NCBI GenBank assembly: GCA_039933315.1
Contig: JBDTOI010000188.1
Coordinates: 1-7,681 of the forward strand
Origin: DASXRU01 sp039933315
GTDB taxonomy: Bacteria; Acidobacteriota; Blastocatellia; Pyrinomonadales; Pyrinomonadaceae
Length of the DNA stretch: 7,681 bases
Direction: 5' to 3'
Part shown: piece by piece, positions 1 to 5,124 of the stretch
Numbering within the stretch: the first letter of the stretch is position 1
Layout of the letters: the number at the start of each line of letters is the position of its first letter
The notes under the pieces: model-generated
What the model was told of the DNA's origin: nothing
Databases searched by the model: none
Seen by the model: the letters and a program-made list of their open reading frames with translations, nothing else
Translations under genes and position numbers: made by a program

Positions 1-96
1 ACCCCAACGGGGTTGTGACCTCCAGCCCAGGGTTGCCGCCGCGGCTACCCTGGGTCACCGCGCATGAACAGTTCCCAACCCCAACGGGGTTGTGTC
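1..96 (+). repeat. Left arm of a compound inverted repeat
   Basis: This arm contains a 17-bp palindrome (CAACCCCAACGGGGTTG) at 76-92, a copy of it cut by the window edge at 1-15, and between them a 32-bp hairpin at 24-55. The hairpin stem pairs 26-38 with 42-54, with one mismatch (T34/T46) and the loop CCG. The order is palindrome, 8 bp, hairpin, 20 bp, palindrome. The same order and spacing occur on the opposite strand at 206-303, so this is one composite element in two inverted copies. Palindromes of this look are scattered between genes in some acidobacterial and planctomycete genomes (recalled, not checked). Function is unknown; no coding is supported here. Confidence 0.9.
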
Positions 97-205
97 GTTT
101 TTCCGAGCGATGCCGGCTTAATCTAATCGAGCCCAACCTTGCTTCCCTCAGCTTTTACAGTCCCGAAAGATAGGCAGGATAAAACTGTTTAGCCACGGTG
201 CGGCT
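97..205. other. Unique core between the inverted arms
   Basis: This stretch of roughly 110 bp lies between the two inverted repeat arms. I see no gene, no tRNA and no strong promoter in it. It has a short T-run just after the left arm (98-102). If the arms fold on each other, this core would be the loop of a very long stem. It could also be the cargo of a small non-autonomous mobile element, but no target-site duplication can be judged because the left end is cut by the window edge. Confidence 0.4.
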
Positions 206-303
206 GACACAACCCCGTTGGGGTTGCGACCACTCAACAACTCGTTACCCAGGGTAGCCGAGGCGGCAACCCTGGGCTGGAGGTCTCAACCCCGTTGGGG
301 TTG
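206..303 (-). repeat. Right arm of the compound inverted repeat
   Basis: This is the reverse complement of the left arm. It carries 17-bp palindromes (CAACCCCGTTGGGGTTG) at 210-226 and 287-303 around a 32-bp hairpin at 247-278. The hairpin matches the reverse complement of 24-55 at 31 of 32 positions; the single change lies in its loop/stem edge. The flanking 8-bp segment is also conserved (GGAGGTCT against AGACCTCC-type sequence on the left). The 20-bp segment between hairpin and inner palindrome keeps its length but not its sequence. The inner palindromes extend by four bases (TGTC at the left, GACA at the right), making an inner inverted match of 21 bp, 76-96 against 206-226. Confidence 0.9.
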
Positions 304-592
304 CTATTGCCCCGTATTCACAACTGTGGTTTGCTGGCGCTTGAGCCGTAAATTTAACCGTTGGCGGTATGTAAGTAAATCGAAGGATAGAAGTGGTCAC
401 CAGGCGCTTTCAGACTGAGCTTGAGACCGGCGCAATCGTTACCTTTAGGGGAATCAAGATTAGAATTTCAACATCACCCACGGGAAGTGAGAAGTGACGG
501 AGTGAACCGAATTATCATTTTCGGATAGCCCGCTATCAGTGAAGGCATGGGTGAGCGCTTTGCGGTTGATGAATGCCAGGAAATCCAATCGC
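304..592. other. Intergenic region without a recognisable gene
   Basis: No supported gene is seen. Open frames here on either strand are short, lack a ribosome binding site and resemble no family I know. One begins inside the repeat arm (218-418) and is clearly repeat-borne. A 14-base string, GCGCTTGAGCCGTA, at 337-350 recurs exactly at 5066-5079, just upstream of the LolA-like gene, which suggests that both flank related repeat material. Confidence 0.5.
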
Positions 593-673
593 CGCTTAGC
601 GTCGAGCACGATCGCAGAGTCGCAGGCCTGACCCGATTTCTAAAATCACCTTGGCCAGGCTACGTGCGGCCCA
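593..673 (+). repeat. Copy 1 of an ~80-bp dispersed direct repeat
   Basis: This block is repeated in the same orientation at 4507-4585. The best part, 610-643 against 4524-4557, is an ungapped 34-bp match with four differences. It is followed after 16-18 diverged bases by an identical 12-mer, ACGTGCGGCCCA, at 662-673 and 4574-4585. The match also extends left to 593 with about nine of twelve identical bases. In this copy it lies between the end of the cytochrome-like gene and the repeat region, not inside a gene. It could be a dispersed intergenic repeat or the relic of a second antitoxin gene end, since the other copy overlaps such an end. Confidence 0.75.
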
Positions 674-726
674 ACACGTCGTTTCGACCGGAGCGAGGCG
701 AGCGTGTAGTTTGCCGCCAAGTCAGC

Positions 727-761
727 AACGGTCCCGCGTGACTGCCTCGAGCGGGACCGTT
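727..761 (-). terminator. Hairpin downstream of the cytochrome-like gene
   Basis: AACGGTCCCGC at 727-737 pairs perfectly with GCGGGACCGTT at 751-761, an 11-bp GC-rich stem with a 13-base loop. It begins 20 bases past the stop codon of the minus-strand gene (781-783), where a transcription terminator is expected. There is no T-run after the stem on the minus strand, so it is not a classical intrinsic terminator. It may act with Rho or protect the mRNA 3' end. The stem is certain; its role is inferred. Confidence 0.6.
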
Positions 762-780
762 GGGGAGACTCAGCGTTGAC

Positions 781-3700
781 TCACTGGCAGGTCGCGGCGC
801 CGGTGAAGTTCTTGTAGTCGATCACGCGCTGCGGATCGTTCCAGAAGTTCTTGTAGGTGATGAACGCGTTCGGCATCACCTTCGGGGAGCCACACACAAC
901 GTAATCGGTCCCCTGGAAATTGCTGGAGCTGCGGAACAGCAGGAACGTGTTTATGTTCCCGCCATCGCGGGCCACATGGCAGGTGCGGCAGGACTTCGCG
1001 AAAACGTTCTTGTAAACGTTGGTTGCCGTGCTCCACGTCGAAGGCCCGTTCCACTGCGTAGGTTTCGTCCCGGCGCCGAACCCGCCCGTATACCAGTTGT
1101 CGATCAGTTCCTTGATCGCACTCGAATTGGGCTGGATATCGCGCACCTGCTGGTTAAGCGTCGCAAATGCGGTCAGCTCACTTGGCGTAAGGCTATTGTT
1201 GTCGGGCCCTGTAAAGTCCCACGACCGGCCGCCCGAGTATTTGAACGACTGTAGATCAAACTCCCGGAAGCGTGCTTGCACCACGTTGTTCGACCCGCTG
1301 TCGTACGAGCCGCCGTGGCAGACGATGCAGAGGTTCGGCACGGACTTCGGTCCCAGTCCGTCGAGGTCCGCGAACTTCAGCTTGCCGGCCGTGGTGGGAT
1401 CCCCGCCTCCGTAGACATAGAAGCGGACTCGCCGATCTGAGGTTTCGCTGTTCTTGTATTCCATGGCGACAGTCGCCCCGCGCTTGGCGGCGACTTTGTT
1501 CTCCGCGTCGTCCGCATTCCCAGGGCTCTGATCGGGCAACCCATAATTCGTCACATAACAGGCCAGATCGCTGCCGGTCTGCTTGCAGTTCATGTCGCGG
1601 CCGAAACCGAGATCGTTGAAATTGAGATAGGCCGCACGCGTGCCGCCGCTTCCGTCTGCGGCAAACCCATGATTAGTCCACCACAGACTCAACGTCGGGT
1701 TCGTCGCGTTGCCCGGGTCGAGCGTGTTGTAGTAGTCGGTCGCGATCTGTTCGCCGTTCGCCGGCGCGAACTGCCCGTACGGGCCGGTCAGAAACGCCGG
1801 CCGCCCGGTAGCATCGATGTCACCGTAGTAAGGCAGAGCCACCGGGTCGGCCTCCAGGGTAATTACGTCGCCGCATTCGGTGTACGGATACGGCGGCCAG
1901 AGATTCGTGCCGGTCATCTTCGGTCTTGCGTCAGTGTTGATGACGTTGTTCAGCAACACTACTTCCACCCCGCCGTACGTGCCACGTAACTCAAGCCGCA
2001 GCGTGTTAGGCGGAGGCGCGGGCGGCGCAAACGGAATGCGGTAGATGGCATGGTACGTGTCAGTGTTTAAGGCAGTTTCCTTCACTTGCACTGCCGTTCC
2101 GCCATACGACACGTAGGCGCGCATCACGAGGTAAGTCCAGCCGCTGAGCGATGCACCGAGCTGGAAGCGCACGCACGTCGCCTGCGCCGGATCGTTGCCG
2201 GCGACGTCCATGTTGATGGTCGAAAAGTGTTTCGTCTTGCCGACGTACATCGGACCTTCCGGCGTCATTTTCTTTGTAGCCGTGCCTTCCTCCACCCAGA
2301 TCCCACGCTTCTCGTCGTAGGACCATACGGGAATCGACGGTTTCGCCGATGCCTGTTGTTCAAGCGGGATCGGCACCGCGATTTCGGCGCTCGTGCCGCT
2401 CTTGAGATTCAGCGGATTTCCCGCGCTGTCGCGAAATTGCGCGTATACCGCGCCGTAGCTAAGCATCTCCACTTCATTTTGGCCGCTATCGACCGCTCGA
2501 TAGTCGCCTGGCAACGACCGTCGCGAAGGATTCAAGGTAGCGAGTTGGGCGGTTACCGGACCTTTCGCGGCCTTATGATTAGCATCCACCAGCGCCCCCG
2601 CCGGAAGGTGCAAACGCGCGCCCACGCGGCGGCAAGGATAATTTTGCGCGGCCCCAGTCTTCCCGTCCCTCCTGTTGTCCGGTCGCTTGCCGTGACCCGG
2701 GAAAGGTACCGCCGCCTTGCCTCCACACGGACCGCTGCTGTCTTTGTCGCTCACGTCGATCACTCCGGATGGATCCACGCTAGTGCTCTGCGCGCGAATC
2801 AGTGGGTAAACGTCACTCGCCGACGCCTTGTCGTGAATACGTGAGAGCAGAGCGTAGTGCGGATGCGTGATGTTGAGCACATAACGTTCCGGTGACGCGA
2901 CGGGAGCCGTTGCCACACTGAACCAGCCTTGATCATTGGTGGTCGTGGTGCTGCCGTTCACATTCACCTCTGCCTTGCCGATCGGATTCAAGGTCGTTTC
3001 GTCGATGACGCGCCCTGAGAAAGCGACGTCGGCACCGCCAACCGGCATGTCGAAGCGTTTGTACGAATATCCACCTCTGCCGTCGCGTGCCATGAGGTAG
3101 AGCGTTTGTAGGCCCGGCTTCGACGCGGTGGTCCACAGCTTCTGCGCTGCGCTCACGGCGACTGTCGGGGCGGTTTCGTCAGCAGCCTTCCAAAGGTACT
3201 CGATCGGGTCACTGTCCGCGTCGCGTGTGACCGCCTGAACATTGATCGACGTGCTCACACTGGCGCGAGTAATCCCTTTCGCATTGTCGAAGGCCGCGAT
3301 CCCCCCAACCTTCGGCGCATGATTAGGCAGCGTAATGTTCGCGGCGACCGCGCCGCCGCCTGAAACCGACGCGACAGCTTCTCCTCTGGACTTCTCACAC
3401 GCCGCGCGGGCGCGATACCTATCAGCCTTCAGGCCGGCGAACACATATTCTCCCTGAGTATTTGCGCGCACAGCCGGCTGCACGGAACTCTGCCTGCTAT
3501 TGAAGAGTGTGACAAGCGTCGAGACATCAAGCGCAAAAAATGCATCGTTAACCCAACACGGCCGGTCATCGGCCGTCAGGGCCTTGCCGTAAACGAACCC
3601 ACCCTTTGCCGTGACGGTTACGACTTTCGCAGACGCTGAATCCGCGCTTACCTTGAACCGGTTGCCGCACCCAGCTCCAATGCCTGGCGCGTCCCAGCAC

Positions 3701-4047
3701 ACGGTGTAAGTGCCGGGTGCTGGCGCCGTAAGATGGAACTTGCCGTCGAGTTGCGTCTTCTCTTTGTTACCGGCTGTTCCGGAAACCGCGTTGCGTAAGA
3801 AGACATCGACGTCCGGCAATTCAATCCGCCGGTCGGGAGAAACGGCGGCCGCCGAACTCTCGTTGCCAACGAAAAGAGTCAGTGTGCCGACGACTGGAAC
3901 GGGGCCACGGCGCACCTGCGAGGCGACCTGCTGCGAGACGACCTCCTGCCCCCGCGTCGCAAGAGATATTTGGGCAATAACCCCTAACCCAAGACACAAC
4001 ACTATGAAAAGAAGTCCGTAAAAACGGCGGCGACTGAATGTAGGCAT
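781..4047 (-). CDS. Large exported cytochrome c-like protein with Ig-like and carboxypeptidase-regulatory-like domains
   Basis: The 1088-aa product starts with a basic N-terminus and one hydrophobic segment (about residues 11-28) that serves as an export signal or membrane anchor. Carboxypeptidase-regulatory-like beta-sandwiches are apparent at about 52-135, 150-240 and 340-410, with a PKD/cadherin-like domain (DADSDPIEYLW) at about 245-337. A segment at about 475-613 (LPAGALVD, LPGDY) resembles the extracellular FAM171/ZU5-like sandwich. After a middle part with DLGFGRDMNC (812-821) come two haem-binding motifs, CIVCH at 907-911 and CRTCH at 1020-1024. Met1058 in VMPNAF is a plausible distal ligand for the second haem. 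A di-haem surface or periplasmic electron carrier is therefore likely; the redox partner is unknown. The ATG at 4047 has a perfect AGGAGG six bases upstream. No cytochrome maturation or partner gene lies nearby. The domain limits are approximate, from reading alone. Confidence 0.9.
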   Translation of the reverse strand: MPTFSRRRFYGLLFIVLCLGLGVIAQISLATRGQEVVSQQVASQVRRGPVPVVGTLTLFVGNESSAAAVSPDRRIELPDVDVFLRNAVSGTAGNKEKTQLDGKFHLTAPAPGTYTVCWDAPGIGAGCGNRFKVSADSASAKVVTVTAKGGFVYGKALTADDRPCWVNDAFFALDVSTLVTLFNSRQSSVQPAVRANTQGEYVFAGLKADRYRARAACEKSRGEAVASVSGGGAVAANITLPNHAPKVGGIAAFDNAKGITRASVSTSINVQAVTRDADSDPIEYLWKAADETAPTVAVSAAQKLWTTASKPGLQTLYLMARDGRGGYSYKRFDMPVGGADVAFSGRVIDETTLNPIGKAEVNVNGSTTTTNDQGWFSVATAPVASPERYVLNITHPHYALLSRIHDKASASDVYPLIRAQSTSVDPSGVIDVSDKDSSGPCGGKAAVPFPGHGKRPDNRRDGKTGAAQNYPCRRVGARLHLPAGALVDANHKAAKGPVTAQLATLNPSRRSLPGDYRAVDSGQNEVEMLSYGAVYAQFRDSAGNPLNLKSGTSAEIAVPIPLEQQASAKPSIPVWSYDEKRGIWVEEGTATKKMTPEGPMYVGKTKHFSTINMDVAGNDPAQATCVRFQLGASLSGWTYLVMRAYVSYGGTAVQVKETALNTDTYHAIYRIPFAPPAPPPNTLRLELRGTYGGVEVVLLNNVINTDARPKMTGTNLWPPYPYTECGDVITLEADPVALPYYGDIDATGRPAFLTGPYGQFAPANGEQIATDYYNTLDPGNATNPTLSLWWTNHGFAADGSGGTRAAYLNFNDLGFGRDMNCKQTGSDLACYVTNYGLPDQSPGNADDAENKVAAKRGATVAMEYKNSETSDRRVRFYVYGGGDPTTAGKLKFADLDGLGPKSVPNLCIVCHGGSYDSGSNNVVQARFREFDLQSFKYSGGRSWDFTGPDNNSLTPSELTAFATLNQQVRDIQPNSSAIKELIDNWYTGGFGAGTKPTQWNGPSTWSTATNVYKNVFAKSCRTCHVARDGGNINTFLLFRSSSNFQGTDYVVCGSPKVMPNAFITYKNFWNDPQRVIDYKNFTGAATCQ

Positions 4048-4053
4048 GGTTTT

Positions 4054-4059
4054 CCTCCT
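4054..4059 (-). promoter_or_regulatory. Ribosome binding site of the cytochrome-like gene
   Basis: On the minus strand the sequence reads AGGAGG, six bases before the ATG at 4045-4047. This is a full Shine-Dalgarno match and fixes the start of the 1088-aa protein, in agreement with the signal-like N-terminus. Confidence 0.9.
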
Positions 4060-4343
4060 GAGGTAAGGTGTCGCCTCCGAGGTGAAGTCTTTCTTTCTCG
4101 GGAGACGACAAGTTTTGGTAACTCCGCGAAGACAGGTTCTCTTTGAGCGTTCGAGTAATCCCCCCGGGGAATCTTGTGAGACCGGCGGAGGATCGCTTTA
4201 CCCGCGACGTTCTTCGCGCGCTGACCGAAACTGTTTAGTCAAGCGGTCTGGAGACGGCCAAAGGCCCGCCTTGCCCCGTGAAAACTCCGCCCGGTTTCGC
4301 TCGACTTAATATTGCCTAAGTATGATTTGGTTTTGAGTAAGGA
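4060..4343 (-). other. Upstream region of the cytochrome-like gene
   Basis: About 280 bases between the ribosome binding site and the GATC-rich tandem repeat hold no supported gene. I looked on the minus strand for a leader riboswitch, especially the GEMM (cyclic dinucleotide) type known to control some multihaem cytochromes, and did not see its conserved core. An AT-rich stretch near 4306-4325 is the best place for a minus-strand promoter, with CATACT or CAATAT as a weak -10, but no convincing -35 goes with it. Confidence 0.4.
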
Positions 4344-4392
4344 GATCTGAGGATCCTGAGGATCTGAGGATCGGAGGATCGGAGGATCGGAA
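4344..4392. repeat. Short tandem repeat, six units of GATCNGAG
   Basis: Six units of 8-9 bp follow each other, starting at 4344, 4352, 4361, 4369, 4377 and 4385. The first three read GATC(C)TGAG and the last three GATCGGAG or GATCGGAA. Every unit begins with GATC, so there are six GATC sites in under 50 bp. The change from CTGAG to CGGAG along the array suggests stepwise expansion by slippage. It lies upstream of the cytochrome-like gene, beyond the likely promoter area. Confidence 0.9.
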
Positions 4393-4445
4393 GACCCAAA
4401 AACCTGCTGATGCGCGTGCTAAATATCAAACTTTGTAAGCTATGT

Positions 4446-4473
4446 CAATGACTTTGCAATGACTTTGCAATGA
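4446..4473. repeat. 11-bp tandem repeat, about 2.6 copies
   Basis: CAATGACTTTG occurs at 4446-4456 and again at 4457-4467, followed by a partial copy (CAATGA) from 4468. It is a simple slippage-type repeat in the non-coding gap downstream of the antitoxin-like gene, with no visible function. Confidence 0.9.
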
Positions 4474-4506
4474 GTGAGTTGGCCATTTGAGATCGGGGTT
4501 AACGTT

Positions 4507-4585
4507 CGCTAAGTCTCGGTAGAGATCGCAGCATCGCAAGCCTGACTCGATTTCTAACCGCTAGCCTTCGACCACGTGCGGCCCA
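4507..4585 (+). repeat. Copy 2 of the ~80-bp dispersed direct repeat, overlapping the antitoxin gene end
   Basis: This is the partner of 593-673. The 34-bp core at 4524-4557 has four differences from copy 1, and the 12-mer ACGTGCGGCCCA at 4574-4585 is identical. Here the repeat covers the stop codon and last ten codons of the minus-strand antitoxin-like gene. That is odd for a purely intergenic repeat and suggests either that the repeat replaced the natural gene end or that copy 1 derives from a similar gene end. Confidence 0.75.
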
Positions 4586-4757
4586 CTCCGGGATTACTTC
4601 TGGCTGAATCCAGCCGCCGATCGAGTTCCCGCTTCTGAGCATCCGTTAACTCAAAGGCCTGATTCTCTTCGGCGATCGTGTCCCAAATTTCTTCGACCAG
4701 GAGGATTCGGTCAGAGATACTGAGCTTCTTCGCGCGTTCCATTAACTCACTTTGCAT
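4554..4757 (-). CDS. Orphan antitoxin-like protein of the putative addiction module family (TIGR02574-like)
   Basis: This 67-aa protein has the layout of the small antitoxins usually encoded just before a RelE/ParE-type toxin: an N-terminal helix with LSISDRILLVEEIWDTIA (residues 12-29), then LTDAQKRELDRRL (37-49), then a tail with NP, G and W (55-62). In the family the N-terminal part is thought to help dimerise or bind DNA, and the tail wraps the toxin. Family members usually run several residues beyond the W with a charged WEEVK-type end; here the tail is the unusual TWSKASG. No toxin-like frame follows, and none precedes it. A much longer open frame extends upstream to 5132, but the family match begins at the ATG at 4757 and a promoter sits directly in front of it, so I chose that start. 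It may be a relic or may act on a toxin elsewhere. Confidence 0.75.
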   Translation of the reverse strand: MQSELMERAKKLSISDRILLVEEIWDTIAEENQAFELTDAQKRELDRRLDSARSNPGVGRTWSKASG

Positions 4758-4764
4758 GGCGGCG

Positions 4765-4773
4765 ATTATACCA
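4765..4773 (-). promoter_or_regulatory. Extended -10 promoter, probably leaderless
   Basis: On the minus strand the sequence reads TGGTATAAT, a perfect extended -10 element, followed by seven bases (CGCCGCC) and the ATG of the antitoxin-like gene. Transcription would start at or next to the A of the ATG, giving a leaderless mRNA. No Shine-Dalgarno sequence is present, which fits. The -35 position has no good match, as is common when the extended -10 is strong. Confidence 0.65.
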
Positions 4774-5065
4774 AAGCCACTACTCAAGACGAATCTTTTG
4801 CCCGTGAAAGCAATTGCTCGTTGGGACCGAGAAGACAGTTGAACTGCCAAGCACCTGGCTGAAGCCAGGGTGTAAATAAGAGGCGGCCGCGTCTGGTAGT
4901 GTCTACACAGCCTGATACTGCCCTCCGAGAGAAAAAGTTCCGCTCTTTGCGTGGCGAAGAAAGTCGACAGCGCCGCTGCTGTTCGCGAGCTCCCTGAGTT
5001 GGTCAGAACAAGCCGCATGGCCAGCGGATACAGCCGGCTCATTAAGTGGTCCGGAAACCTCTTGA
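4774..5065. other. Intergenic region without a recognisable gene
   Basis: This stretch separates the divergently oriented antitoxin-like and LolA-like genes. A minus-strand open frame runs through it in phase with the antitoxin, but it shows no family resemblance and no ribosome binding site at its far end. It probably stays open by chance. The region contains one clear hairpin (4852-4872) and otherwise nothing I recognise. Confidence 0.45.
4852..4872. repeat. Short palindromic hairpin
   Basis: CACCTGGC at 4852-4859 pairs with GCCAGGGTG at 4864-4872 around the loop TGAA, with one bulged G. The shape resembles the small dispersed palindromes common in such genomes, but no second copy occurs in this window. 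Confidence 0.6.
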
Positions 5066-5082
5066 GCGCTTGAGCCGTATTA

Positions 5083-5097
5083 AACCCATCCGGGGTT
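5083..5097. repeat. Diverged relative of the CCCC/GGGG palindromes
   Basis: AACCC at 5083-5087 pairs with GGGTT at 5093-5097 around ATCCG. The arrangement recalls the 17-bp palindromes at 1-303. The 14-base string just before it (5066-5079) is also found at 337-350, near that repeat cluster. It lies 13 bases before the ribosome binding site of the LolA-like gene and so probably falls in its 5' leader. Confidence 0.4.
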
Positions 5098-5110
5098 CTG
5101 AGTTTGTTTA

Positions 5111-5116
5111 AAGGAG
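5111..5116 (+). promoter_or_regulatory. Ribosome binding site of the LolA-like gene
   Basis: AAGGAG lies eight bases before the ATG at 5125. This decides the start: a TTG at 5104 in the same frame lies upstream of this site and would put it inside the coding region. Confidence 0.85.
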
Positions 5117-5124
5117 AAAACACC

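Noticed and set aside
1..303. CRISPR array
   Set aside because: Repeats occur in both orientations with unequal spacing, only four palindromes are present, and there are no cas genes.
547..741. 64-codon plus-strand open frame
   Set aside because: It has no ribosome binding site, overlaps the dispersed repeat and the hairpin at 727-761, and resembles no family.
760..1254. 164-codon plus-strand open frame, and other plus-strand frames up to 4021
   Set aside because: They lie antisense inside the well-supported 1088-aa gene and show no domain, signal or ribosome binding site.
2086..2844. 252-codon plus-strand open frame
   Set aside because: It is the opposite-strand shadow of the cytochrome-like gene; its arginine- and histidine-rich composition is typical of an antisense frame in GC-rich DNA.
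3994..3996. Lipoprotein signal at Cys18 of the cytochrome-like protein
   Set aside because: The preceding residues (IVL) lack the small residue required at position -1 of a lipobox.
4141..4200. tRNA fragment suggested by GTTCGAGT near 4149
   Set aside because: No acceptor stem, anticodon arm or D arm can be built around it.
4060..4343. GEMM-type or cobalamin riboswitch
   Set aside because: The conserved cores of these classes were looked for on the minus strand and not found.
5104..5124. TTG start for the LolA-like protein
   Set aside because: It would place the AAGGAG site inside the gene and put seven polar residues in front of a standard signal peptide. The ATG at 5125 fits better.
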